From positions 1-7,257 of the forward strand of contig WQXD01000188.1 of assembly GCA_009785015.1 (NCBI GenBank): DNA of 7,257 nt, written 5' to 3'. The position numbers and the translations under genes were made by a program. Numbering within the stretch: position 1 is the stretch's first letter; each line of letters starts with the position of its first letter. The notes under the pieces are model-generated. The model had not been told where the DNA came from. It saw only the letters and a list, made by a program, of their open reading frames with translations, and made no database searches. Below, in pieces: positions 1 through 5,926 of the stretch. Source of the DNA: Oscillospiraceae bacterium (GTDB taxonomy: Bacteria > Bacillota_A > Clostridia > Oscillospirales > WRJC01).

Positions 1-62
1 GCCGCCAAAATCAATGCGAACGCGAACAACCCTTTCATCCTGATTACGTTTTTTGTTGTCAT
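1..62 (-). CDS. N-terminus of an exported protein (partial, runs off the window)
   Basis: Only the first 20 codons are inside the window. The start ATG (60-62, minus strand) is preceded by a strong ribosome binding site, AAAAGGAGG at 73-81, with a 10-nt spacer. The predicted residues begin MTTKNVIRMKG and continue into a hydrophobic run (LFAFALILA), which is the charged-then-hydrophobic pattern of a Sec signal peptide. A second in-frame Met at residue 9 (MKGLF) could also give a signal peptide, but the ribosome binding site fits the first ATG. The product is probably secreted, a lipoprotein or membrane-anchored. Its function cannot be told because the mature part lies outside the window. A promoter at 156-184 would give a leader of roughly 85-90 nt. 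Confidence 0.7.
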   Translation of the reverse strand, partial: MTTKNVIRMKGLFAFALILA

Positions 63-155
63 TTCAGCTGTTCCTCCTTTTTTTCGTTTTTTATTTAACC
101 GCTTCGGAAACTAAATTTTTTTTGATATGTAAATTAAAATTACCTATATATGTCA

Positions 156-184
156 ATGATAACATGATTTTTAAAAAATGTCAA
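156..184 (-). promoter_or_regulatory. Sigma-A-type promoter for the exported-protein gene
   Basis: On the minus strand, TTGACA (179-184), a 17-nt spacer and TATCAT (156-161), with an extended -10 TGT immediately before it. Transcription would start near 149 and run into the gene starting at 62. A second TTGACA (151-156) follows directly but has no good -10 at the right distance. Confidence 0.65.
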
Positions 185-396
185 CAGGTTTTTTAAAAAA
201 TAATTTTTTTTATTTACACTTGTATCCATATAATAAAAATATGCCCTGTGCGGGATTGGCGTGAAATGTATAAAAAATGTCAAGAATGAATATGCGTATC
301 ACAGGACAGAATATATCGCGCCATGTTTTCCGCCGTCATAAAAAAATTGAGTGACAAACATAATAGATTCTCCCTTAGTTTATTAATGATACAAAG
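185..396. other. AT-rich intergenic stretch without a recognised gene
   Basis: This stretch is A/T-rich, especially 185-245. No reading frame in it looks like a protein. A TATAAT at 229-234 on the plus strand has no -35 box at the right distance. I see no repeat or RNA gene here. It may be decayed sequence at the left edge of the accessory patch. Confidence 0.4.
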
Positions 397-443
397 AAAA
401 ACCCCGAAACCGGCTCCTTATCCTAAAAGCCGCAATTTCGGGG
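394..443 (-). terminator. Rho-independent terminator, minus strand
   Basis: CCCCGAAA (402-409) pairs with TTTCGGGG (436-443), and inside it CGGCT (411-415) pairs with AGCCG (428-432), leaving a 12-nt loop and a small internal bulge. Read on the minus strand the hairpin is followed by TTTTTCTTT (401-393), the layout of an intrinsic terminator. It would end transcripts coming from the GNAT cassette or the nuclease remnant. On the plus strand no T-run follows. The hairpin could instead be the left part of the small element described at 457-517. Confidence 0.6.
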
Positions 444-456
444 ATTATCTTAGATT

Positions 457-517
457 AGTCAATCAAAGCTTGGTTCTGATTCCCAAGCTCCCGCCTTTAG
501 GCGTGGGGTGATTGACT
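457..517 (+). mobile_element. Three-way-junction fold resembling an IS200/IS605-type right end
   Basis: A closing stem pairs AGTCAATCA (457-465) with TGATTGACT (509-517), a perfect 9 bp. Inside are two hairpins: AGCTTGG (467-473) with CCAAGCT (483-489), and CCCGCC (490-495) with GGCGTGGG (500-507, one bulged T) around a TTTA loop. The arrangement of an AAGCTCCC..GGCGTGGGG hairpin ending in ATTGAC is like the 3' ends of IS200/IS605 (TnpB) elements as I remember them, but no transposase or TnpB gene is present. It may be a solo end, a miniature derivative, or an unrelated structured RNA. The fold is seen directly; the family assignment is inference. Confidence 0.4.
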
Positions 518-718
518 GACATATAAAACGGTATTGACCAAACACGATTTACCATGACAGGCGATGCCTATCTTGTATATGGGGAGCGGCGAATCGCGCA
601 GCTCGTGAATATACTGCTTATCGTCTATCTGTTTCAGCGCTTCCGCGCATTTGCTTCGCAGCGCCTCGTCCGCGTCATATTTACCCGATTTCATCACGTA
701 ATTTTTATAAAAGCGTCC
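497..718 (-). pseudogene. C-terminal remnant of a PD-(D/E)XK nuclease-domain protein (PDDEXK_9 type)
   Basis: The frame is open from just after a TAG (719-721) to a TAA at 497-499, about 73 codons. The readable part contains KYDADEALRSKCAEALKQI, then DDKQY and YKIGIACHGKSCLV. This is the usual tail of the nuclease domain in the AAA-ATPase-like/PDDEXK_9 (DUF1703) proteins that are multicopy in Clostridia and Bacteroidetes: an AEEAL.QI..KKY helix followed by a K.GIAF.GK strand. The ATPase domain and the catalytic D...ExK residues upstream are absent, and a stop lies at the upstream edge, so it cannot be active. After CLV the reading continues into the three-way-junction fold at 457-517 and stops in its loop, which suggests the native 3' end was replaced. 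A GTG at 695-697 could start a 66-aa peptide, but no ribosome binding site supports it. Confidence 0.6.
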
Positions 719-733
719 CTATGTGATCCCTTT

Positions 734-1273
734 TTACAAATATCTTATCAGTTGCACATATTGGCCGCTTTTTTGAAGAAACACAAATTCATTACCTTGA
801 TAAAATTTTATGATTTTGTCGTTGTCGCCGCACTCTAAAAAAACTATTCGGCAGCCTGCCAAATCATGTATGGAATAAACAGTATCCATTGCATAAGCCA
901 TAATTTCAGAACCGCTTATTTTGTTCTTAAAATGATAATCTTTGCCAAATTGGCCCAGCAAAATAGATTCTGCGGAATTTACATTGTTGGAATATCCGTC
1001 TATTCGTTTGATCATTGATTTTGAAACATTTTCCGTAAATGGCAAATTTTTCAAGGTGATTGTATAATAGCCTAATATTTTGACTTCATCCTTTGAGTTA
1101 GAATCTATGAGCAGATATGTACGGCTTTTGTTTCTTCTGTCAAAATCAACGGCTTTTTCATGCAGGAATTTTTCAACGTCTTTATCCTGGCATACAAAAT
1201 TTTTTATAGCTTCGAAAAAATCTATCTCTTCTTCTGTGCCAATGATTTTTTTAAGCGGTACTTCGCTAACCAT
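734..1273 (-). CDS. GNAT-family acetyltransferase, probable toxin of a type II toxin-antitoxin pair
   Basis: This 179-aa protein has the GNAT layout. A helical N-terminus (about residues 15-48) is followed by the strand pair TYLLIDS...KILGYYTITLK (52-75). The acetyl-CoA-binding segment is LLGQFGKDYHFKNKISG (105-121), where the family usually has a Q/RxxGxG/A-like loop. The C-terminal part has RIVFLECGDND and FYQGNEFVF, and Tyr158 sits at the position of the general-acid tyrosine of GNATs. In known GNAT toxins (TacT, AtaT and relatives) the target is the amino group of aminoacyl-tRNA; that role here is inferred from size and context, not shown. The ATG has a ribosome binding site (AAAGGA at 1284-1289) lying inside the upstream small gene, and the two reading frames overlap by 52 nt, suggesting coupled translation. 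AT-rich composition unlike asd and the genes to the right suggests acquisition. A non-toxin acetyltransferase is the alternative. Confidence 0.75.
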   Translation of the reverse strand: MVSEVPLKKIIGTEEEIDFFEAIKNFVCQDKDVEKFLHEKAVDFDRRNKSRTYLLIDSNSKDEVKILGYYTITLKNLPFTENVSKSMIKRIDGYSNNVNSAESILLGQFGKDYHFKNKISGSEIMAYAMDTVYSIHDLAGCRIVFLECGDNDKIIKFYQGNEFVFLQKSGQYVQLIRYL

Positions 1274-1410
1274 TCTTGAGTTTTCCTTTCTTCTTCAGCC
1301 CTATTCAATTGAGAGATAAACGGCTTTTTCGGTTTTTCAAGCTCATTCGCCATTATTTCAGCAGCCTTTTCGTCAATCCATACAATCTTGTCGAACGTTT
1401 CTGTTGCCAT
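1222..1410 (-). CDS. Small probable antitoxin upstream of the GNAT gene
   Basis: This encodes a 62-aa protein starting MATETFDKIVWIDE. The ATG at 1408-1410 was chosen because AAAGGA (1421-1426) sits 10 nt upstream; the frame stays open up to an ATG at 1465-1467, but that start has no good site. The N-terminal third (TFDKIVWIDEKAAEIMANELEK) could form a strand and a helix as in ribbon-helix-helix DNA-binding antitoxins. The C-terminal half is highly charged (RAEEERKTQEWLAKYRLKK..), as expected for a tail that wraps a toxin. It is the first gene after a strong promoter and overlaps the GNAT gene by 52 nt. I do not recognise the family, so the antitoxin role rests on gene order, size and charge pattern. 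Confidence 0.6.
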   Translation of the reverse strand: MATETFDKIVWIDEKAAEIMANELEKPKKPFISQLNRAEEERKTQEWLAKYRLKKSLAQKKR

Positions 1411-1579
1411 GCTTCTCTGATCCTTTCTGTAATTTTTAACTTTTGTTTTTCTCCTTGGCGTTAACATACAATTTTTTCCAATACTTCGGCAGACAGCGTA
1501 AAATCACGTTTTTCCAAATAATAAAGCAGACTTTTTCGTATTTCGCAGTCTAACAGCATTTTAGAAATAGATATGTTCT
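1411..1579 (-). other. Leader of the toxin-antitoxin transcript with a possible 32-codon frame
   Basis: From the predicted transcription start (about 1579) to the antitoxin ATG the leader is roughly 170 nt. It holds an open frame from ATG 1557-1559 to TAA 1461-1463 (MLLDCEIRKSLLYYLEK...), but there is no ribosome binding site before it. An AAGGAG (about 1453-1458) has no start codon at a useful distance. The peptide is not recognised and may be non-coding or a gene relic. Confidence 0.25.
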
Positions 1580-1585
1580 TGTTTT

Positions 1586-1614
1586 ATTATATCACTTTTT
1601 CAAACAAATTTCAA
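1586..1614 (-). promoter_or_regulatory. Promoter of the toxin-antitoxin cassette
   Basis: On the minus strand, TTGAAA (1609-1614), a 17-nt spacer and a perfect TATAAT (1586-1591) with an extended -10 TGA just before it. The predicted start is near 1579. It points away from the asd promoter, so the region 1615-1707 separates two divergent transcription units. Confidence 0.7.
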
Positions 1615-1707
1615 TATATAAATATATTTCTTTTTTTGATTTTTCACGTTATCGTTTTGCATTGACAAAAGCAACGACAATATCCGCAAAAAAAATTGTA
1701 AAACAAC

Positions 1708-1736
1708 TTGAAATTTCTTTAAAATTATGGTATGAT
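1708..1736 (+). promoter_or_regulatory. Promoter of asd
   Basis: TTGAAA (1708-1713), a 17-nt spacer and TATGAT (1731-1736), with an extended -10 TGG just before it. The start would be near 1743, giving a leader of about 28 nt. The 10-bp perfect palindrome TGATATATCA (1733-1742) covers the -10 to +1 region and could be an operator. The promoter position rules out the in-frame ATG at 1732 as the asd start. Confidence 0.7.
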
Positions 1737-1770
1737 ATATCAAAACAAAAAACAAAGGAATACAAATCAA

Positions 1771-2877
1771 ATGAGCCAACAAAAAATTAACGCAGGAATT
1801 TTGGGCGCGACCGGAATGGTGGGGCAGAGATTTATCACTCTGCTCGCCGCTCATCCGTATTTCAACATAAGCGTCCTCGCCGCAAGCCCCCGCTCGGCGG
1901 GCGAAAAATTTTCCAAAACCGTGGAAGGGCGCTGGAAAATGCCGGTTCCCATTCCCGAAAACATAGGCGGCATGACAGTTTACGACGCTTCGGATGTCGA
2001 GAGCGTCAGCGCCGCGTGCGATTTTGTCTTCAGCGCCTTTGAAATGCCGAAAAAAGAAGACGTAAAAAACCTCGAGGAGGCTTACGCCAAATCTGAAACT
2101 CCGGTGGTATCGAACACTTCGGCCTGCAGAAACTATCCGGATGTTCCCATGCTGATCGCCGAAATAAACAGCGCCCATCTCGGCGTGCTCGAAACGCAAA
2201 AAAAACGCCTCGGAACAAAAACGGGATTTATCGCAGTCAAACCCAACTGCTCGATTCAGAGCTATGTCCCCATGCTCACGCCGCTGCTCGGATACGGCTT
2301 GAAGGCGGCCGCAGTCTCGACATATCAGGCCATATCGGGGGCGGGCAAATCGTTTGAGGACTGGCCCGAGATGATCGGCAACGTAATCCCGTATATCGGC
2401 GGCGAGGAAGAAAAAAGCGAAAGGGAACCCATGAAAATCTGGGGTTCGGTAAAGAACGGGCAAATCGAAAACGCGGCGCTCCCGGCCATCACTTCACAGT
2501 GCGTGCGGGTACCCGCGGCGGACGGGCATATGGCGACTGTGTTTGTAAAATTTGAAAATCCAAGCGATAAACCCTCAAAAGAGCAGATTTTAAATCTCTG
2601 GAAAAACTTCAAAGGCGAGCCGCAGGAATTAAACCTGCCCTCCGCCCCGAAGCAGTTTATACATTATTTCGAAGAGGACGACCGCCCCCAGACAAAATTG
2701 GACAGGGATTTGGAAAACGGAATGGCCATATCGGCGGGCAGGCTCAGGGAGGATCCCGCCGGCATATTCGACTACAAATTTATCGGCCTCTCCCACAACA
2801 CGCTTCGCGGCGCGGCGGGCGGAGGGGTGCTCTCAGCGGAGCTTTTATACAAAAAGGGCTTTATAATAAAAAAGTGA
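1771..2877 (+). CDS. asd: Aspartate-semialdehyde dehydrogenase, archaeal/fungal-type
   Basis: This enzyme reduces 4-phospho-L-aspartate to L-aspartate 4-semialdehyde with NADPH in the cytosol, the branch step toward lysine, diaminopimelate, threonine and methionine. The 368-aa product has the Rossmann dinucleotide motif GILGATGMVGQ (residues 9-19), the catalytic cysteine in KPNCSIQ (Cys160), the substrate/active-site segment ISGAGKSFEDWP (188-199), and RVPAADGH with Arg246 and the general base His253. The PNCS..Q and DGH contexts and the compact C-terminus fit the archaeal/yeast-type ASADH (TIGR00978-like) rather than the E. coli type. The start at 1771 has AAAGGAA (1754-1760) at 10 nt; an in-frame ATG at 1732 lies in the -10 box. 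The gene stands alone with its own promoter, and its stop TGA (2875-2877) lies inside a hairpin used as terminator by the convergent operon. Malonyl-CoA reductase is a related activity in Sulfolobales but is unlikely here. Confidence 0.92.
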   Translation: MSQQKINAGILGATGMVGQRFITLLAAHPYFNISVLAASPRSAGEKFSKTVEGRWKMPVPIPENIGGMTVYDASDVESVSAACDFVFSAFEMPKKEDVKNLEEAYAKSETPVVSNTSACRNYPDVPMLIAEINSAHLGVLETQKKRLGTKTGFIAVKPNCSIQSYVPMLTPLLGYGLKAAAVSTYQAISGAGKSFEDWPEMIGNVIPYIGGEEEKSEREPMKIWGSVKNGQIENAALPAITSQCVRVPAADGHMATVFVKFENPSDKPSKEQILNLWKNFKGEPQELNLPSAPKQFIHYFEEDDRPQTKLDRDLENGMAISAGRLREDPAGIFDYKFIGLSHNTLRGAAGGGVLSAELLYKKGFIIKK

Positions 2878-2892
2878 ACGCTGCGCGTTCAC
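2868..2892 (-). terminator. Intrinsic terminator of the minus-strand operon, overlapping the asd stop
   Basis: GTGAACGC (2874-2881) and GCGTTCAC (2885-2892) form a perfect 8-bp stem with a 3-nt loop. On the minus strand it is followed at once by six T (2873-2868) and lies 12 nt after the acyl-CoA synthetase stop codon. On the plus strand the hairpin is followed by ATACAGCA and then six T (2901-2906), so it may serve asd weakly as well. Confidence 0.8.
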
Positions 2893-2904
2893 ATACAGCA
2901 TTTT

Positions 2905-4605
2905 TTACGCGCGCCCGGCCGCGTCTTCGTTTTCCCGCCTTATCTCGGCGCGTTTGATTTTGCCTCCCAGCGTTTTGGGAAGCTCATCCACAAATTCCAC
3001 AATCCTCGGATACTTATAGGGCGCAGTGACCGCTTTTACGTGGTTCTGGATCTCCTTTGCGAGCGCCTCGGATGCTTTAAAGCCCTGCTTGGCGGCGTCT
3101 TTTCTCAAAACCACGGTGGCTTTTACCACCTGGCCCCTCAGCGGGTCCGGCGCCGCGGTTATCGCGCATTCCAATACCGCCGGATGCTCGAGCACCGCGC
3201 TTTCGACTTCGAAGGGCCCTATTCTGTAACCGGAGCATTTGATGACGTCGTCCTTTCTTCCCACAAACCAGTAATATCCGTTTGTGTCCCTCCAGGCGAC
3301 GTCGCCCGTGCAGTATATTCCGCCTTCAAAACACTCCTTACTTATCCCGCCCTCTTTGCAATACCCCGCAAACAGGCCCGTCGGGTGATATTTGTCTATA
3401 TTTCTTATGACGATCTCGCCTTCCTCGCCGTCCGTGCAGGATCTGCCTTCGTCATTTATCAGATCTATGTCATAGAGCGGCGACGGCTTGCCCATCGCAC
3501 CCGGCTTCGGCTCAAACCAGCCGAAATTGCCGAGCAGCACCGACGATTCGGTCTGGCCGAAACCTTCATGGATCACAAGCCCGGTCGCTTTCAAAAACTG
3601 GTTGAACACCTCGGGATTCAGCGGCTCCCCCGCGGTCGCGGCGTGTTTCATATTCGAAAAATCATATTTCGAAAGGTCTTCTTTTATAAAAAACCTGTAC
3701 ACGGTGGGCGGGGCGCAGAAAGTCTTCACTTTGTATTTCTGCATGACTGAAAGAAGCTTTTCGGGCGCGAATTTGTCCTCGTCATAGGCCAATATCGACC
3801 CTCCCGCAATCCACTGGCCGTAGATTTTCCCCCAGCCGAATTTCGCCCAGCCGGAATCCGAATAAGTGAAATGCAAGGCGTTGTCCATGACTTTCTGCCA
3901 ATATTTCGCAGTTGTTATGTGCCCGAGCGGATAAGAATTGTCGTGGGCGACCATTTTCGGCATGCCCGTGGTGCCCGAGGTAAAATACGCGAGCATCACA
4001 TCGGCCGATTTCAAATCGCTTCGATCCAAGGTATCAGGCCGGTTTTCGTATTCACGCGAAAAACAAAGCCAGCCCTCCCGTATGTCGCTGCCCTCAACCC
4101 CGTTTGCCGGCACTAAGGCTTTGGCTATGATCGTCGGCGAGTCGGGCATCGCCGCCTCGACTTGTTCGACGACGTATTTTTCGCCGATCGCTATTATCAT
4201 TTTTATATCGGCGGTGTTGTTTCTGTATATGATGTCTTTTTGGGTGAGCTGAACCGAGCCGGGTATCAGAACCGCCCCGATTTTGTGCAGGGCCACCGCC
4301 GTCAGCCAGTACTCGTAGCGCTGCTTTAATATGACGAGCACCATGTCGCCCTTTTTTATCCCGAGGCCGGTCAAAAAATTGGCGATTTTGTTGCTGTGCC
4401 TTTTTATGTCGGCAAATGTGAAAATCCTCTCCCCGCCGTGGTCGTTGCACCACACGAGCGCGGTCTTTCCGGGGTCGCCGGAAGCGTATGCGTCCACTAT
4501 GTCGAAACCGAAATTGAAATTTTGGGGCACGTTTACCCTGTAGTTGGTTTTGAAGTCCTCGTAGGAATCGAAATTTGTTTTATTCAGGTATCTCGCGGCA
4601 AGCAT
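2905..4605 (-). CDS. AMP-forming acyl-CoA synthetase (medium-chain/acetyl-type)
   Basis: This enzyme of the ANL superfamily activates a carboxylic acid with ATP to an acyl-adenylate and transfers it to CoA. The 566-aa length is normal. In order it has the phosphate-binding loop YFTSGTTGMPK (207-217), the A5 motif GFGQTE (348-353), A7 YCTGD (431-435), the hinge region FVGRKDDVIKCSGYRIG (447-463), and the C-terminal PKTLGGKIKR (543-552) with the catalytic Lys549. The DSGWAKFGWG..YGQW segment (250-264) is typical of acetyl-/medium-chain acyl-CoA synthetases (MACS/ACSM). The exact acid cannot be read from the sequence. The ATG at 4603-4605 has a GAGGA site 8-9 nt upstream. It is the last gene of the cluster, 31 nt after the HTH/cupin regulator gene, and ends at the terminator 2868-2892. 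The pairing with a cupin regulator suggests substrate-responsive control. Confidence 0.92.
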   Translation of the reverse strand: MLAARYLNKTNFDSYEDFKTNYRVNVPQNFNFGFDIVDAYASGDPGKTALVWCNDHGGERIFTFADIKRHSNKIANFLTGLGIKKGDMVLVILKQRYEYWLTAVALHKIGAVLIPGSVQLTQKDIIYRNNTADIKMIIAIGEKYVVEQVEAAMPDSPTIIAKALVPANGVEGSDIREGWLCFSREYENRPDTLDRSDLKSADVMLAYFTSGTTGMPKMVAHDNSYPLGHITTAKYWQKVMDNALHFTYSDSGWAKFGWGKIYGQWIAGGSILAYDEDKFAPEKLLSVMQKYKVKTFCAPPTVYRFFIKEDLSKYDFSNMKHAATAGEPLNPEVFNQFLKATGLVIHEGFGQTESSVLLGNFGWFEPKPGAMGKPSPLYDIDLINDEGRSCTDGEEGEIVIRNIDKYHPTGLFAGYCKEGGISKECFEGGIYCTGDVAWRDTNGYYWFVGRKDDVIKCSGYRIGPFEVESAVLEHPAVLECAITAAPDPLRGQVVKATVVLRKDAAKQGFKASEALAKEIQNHVKAVTAPYKYPRIVEFVDELPKTLGGKIKRAEIRRENEDAAGRA

Positions 4606-4636
4606 TTTCTTTTTCCTCGCTTTTTGTTTTGAGTTT

Positions 4637-5194
4637 TCAGCTTTCGTTTATCACTGTCAAAAATTTGGCGGATTTATCCGGAAGGGCGGATCTTTGCCCG
4701 TGAGGGCGGATCGAATCGAAATAAACGGAGTCGCCCTCTTTCAGGCAAACAAAATCATCCTCATAGTAGACGATCATTTCCCCTTCAAGGCAGTAATTGA
4801 ACTCCTGTCCCCTGTGCGAGACGAGCGCGGGCTTTTTTTCCGAGGGGTTGAGTATCACTATCATGGGTTCCATCGTCCGGTGCATGAATTTATACGCGAT
4901 GTTTTCGTAGCGGTACCCTTTAAAGCGCTCCACCAAAAGCCCTTCGCCGTTTCTGACCACGCTGATGGTGTCGAGCTTCGGCGAAGTGCCCGACAGTATC
5001 TCGATGGTGTCCACATTGTATATATTCGCCAGATTGTATATGACGCTTATCGGGATATCCGCCCCCGAAGCCTCATAGCCGAGATAGGCCTCTTCCGGCA
5101 GATTCAGCTTTTCGGCTATGGCCGCGGGGGAAAAACCGAATATTTCCCGCAGTTCCCTTATTCTCGCCGCGACCTGCATTATCTGTTCATTCAT
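4637..5194 (-). CDS. XRE-family transcriptional regulator with C-terminal cupin domain
   Basis: This 185-aa protein (from MNEQIM) starts with a Cro/C1-type helix-turn-helix at about residues 5-63 (RIRELREIFGFSPAAIAEKLNLP then the YEASGADIPISVIYNLANIYNV helices). It ends with a cupin barrel at about 95-183, with cupin motif 1 around SHRGQEFNYCLEGE (126-139) and motif 2 around EGDSVYFDSIRPHG (153-166). His127, Glu131 and His165 are retained, so it may bind a metal or small ligand. Such HTH-cupin proteins often control the acyl-CoA synthetase or catabolic gene beside them. A TTG at 5201-5203 would add three residues. AAGGA at 5208-5212 is rather close to that TTG and somewhat far from the ATG, so the start is uncertain by three codons. 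It lies 28 nt after the purC-like gene and 31 nt before the synthetase. Confidence 0.88.
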   Translation of the reverse strand: MNEQIMQVAARIRELREIFGFSPAAIAEKLNLPEEAYLGYEASGADIPISVIYNLANIYNVDTIEILSGTSPKLDTISVVRNGEGLLVERFKGYRYENIAYKFMHRTMEPMIVILNPSEKKPALVSHRGQEFNYCLEGEMIVYYEDDFVCLKEGDSVYFDSIRPHGQRSALPDKSAKFLTVINES

Positions 5195-5222
5195 AACTTT
5201 CAACCGTTCCTTCCCTTTTATC

Positions 5223-5900
5223 TTATCCCAGGATCAATTCGGCCAGCTCCAGCGGCTCCACGATTTTGTTGTCTTTATACACGCGCATATTGCCCGCGGA
5301 GATTTCGTCGATCAGCGTTATTTTCCCTTCCACCAAGCCGAACTCCAGCTTTATATCATACAGCAGGGCGCCCTTGGTTTCCAGATCCGCTTTTATCAGG
5401 CGCGAGATCTGCTGCGTCAGGGATTTCAATATGTCGTAGCGCTCACATGTGAGAATTCCGAGCATATCCAAAGTGTCGCGCGTTATGGGCGGGTCATCCC
5501 GGGAATCGTCTTTGAGCGTGACTTCGACCAAGGCGTCGAGCTTTTGCCCTTCTTTTGCGTATGCGCCGTATCTGCGGAGAAAGCTGCCCGCGGCCTTAAA
5601 GCGGCATATCACTTCTATGCCCTCTCCGAAACGCTCAGCGGGCTTGACCGTGAGTTCGGCGGCGGCTATATCCGCCTTGATAAAATGCGTGGGGATGCCG
5701 GCCGCCTCTATTTTTTTGAAAAAATACTCGGTGATCCTGAGACCGCTTCTGCCCATGCCCTCTATCGAAAGCCCGACGGTGTTTGCCCCCGGGTCGAATT
5801 TGCCGTCTGCGCCGGTCGCGTCGTCCTTGAATTTCAGAATATAGGTCCCGTCGTCCTGTTTATAGACCGATTTTGTTTTGCCCTCGAAAACGTGCGTCAT
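5223..5900 (-). CDS. purC: PurC-like SAICAR synthetase, divergent clostridial variant
   Basis: SAICAR synthetase joins CAIR and aspartate using ATP in purine synthesis. The 225-aa product keeps the family landmarks: GKTKSVY (7-13), KFKDDATG (23-30), KAAGSFLRRYG (102-112), TLKDDSRDDPPI (128-139), YDIKLEFG (181-188) and LIDEISAGNMR (196-206). It differs from standard PurC after DDATG, reading ADGKFDPGANTVGLSIEGMG where the usual form has AFNG..KG, and it ends soon after NMRVYKD without the usual C-terminal extension. I recall this variant (PRK12607-like) from many Clostridia, sometimes beside a normal purC, so true SAICAR synthetase activity is likely but unproven. No other purine gene is nearby; it heads a cluster with an HTH/cupin regulator and an acyl-CoA synthetase. 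AGGGGGT (5909-5915) lies 8 nt before the ATG. Confidence 0.85.
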   Translation of the reverse strand: MTHVFEGKTKSVYKQDDGTYILKFKDDATGADGKFDPGANTVGLSIEGMGRSGLRITEYFFKKIEAAGIPTHFIKADIAAAELTVKPAERFGEGIEVICRFKAAGSFLRRYGAYAKEGQKLDALVEVTLKDDSRDDPPITRDTLDMLGILTCERYDILKSLTQQISRLIKADLETKGALLYDIKLEFGLVEGKITLIDEISAGNMRVYKDNKIVEPLELAELILG

Positions 5901-5926
5901 TGTGTTTTACCCCCTGTGTTTTTTAC

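Noticed and set aside
219..245. Plus-strand promoter at TATAAT 229-234
   Set aside because: The nearest -35-like TTTACA (213-218) is only 10 nt away and no gene follows on that strand.
323..511. Plus-strand 62-codon frame
   Set aside because: It runs through the terminator hairpin and the three-way junction, has no ribosome binding site, and its translation only reflects those structures.
1411..1467. Extended antitoxin start at ATG 1465-1467
   Set aside because: The added residues are mostly basic and unlike a conserved N-terminus, no ribosome binding site precedes that ATG, whereas AAAGGA precedes ATG 1408-1410.
1732..1770. Upstream ATG as the asd start
   Set aside because: It overlaps the -10 box (1731-1736) and precedes the predicted transcript start; the ATG at 1771 has a proper ribosome binding site and begins right before the conserved N-terminal strand.
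1600..2463. Long minus-strand frame opposite asd (287 codons)
   Set aside because: It is a mirror of the GC-rich asd coding sequence, crosses the asd promoter, and its translation has no recognisable domain.
3040..3750. Long plus-strand frame opposite the acyl-CoA synthetase gene (236 codons)
   Set aside because: Antisense shadow of a clear ANL-family gene; rich in Arg and Cys/Phe runs with no family features.
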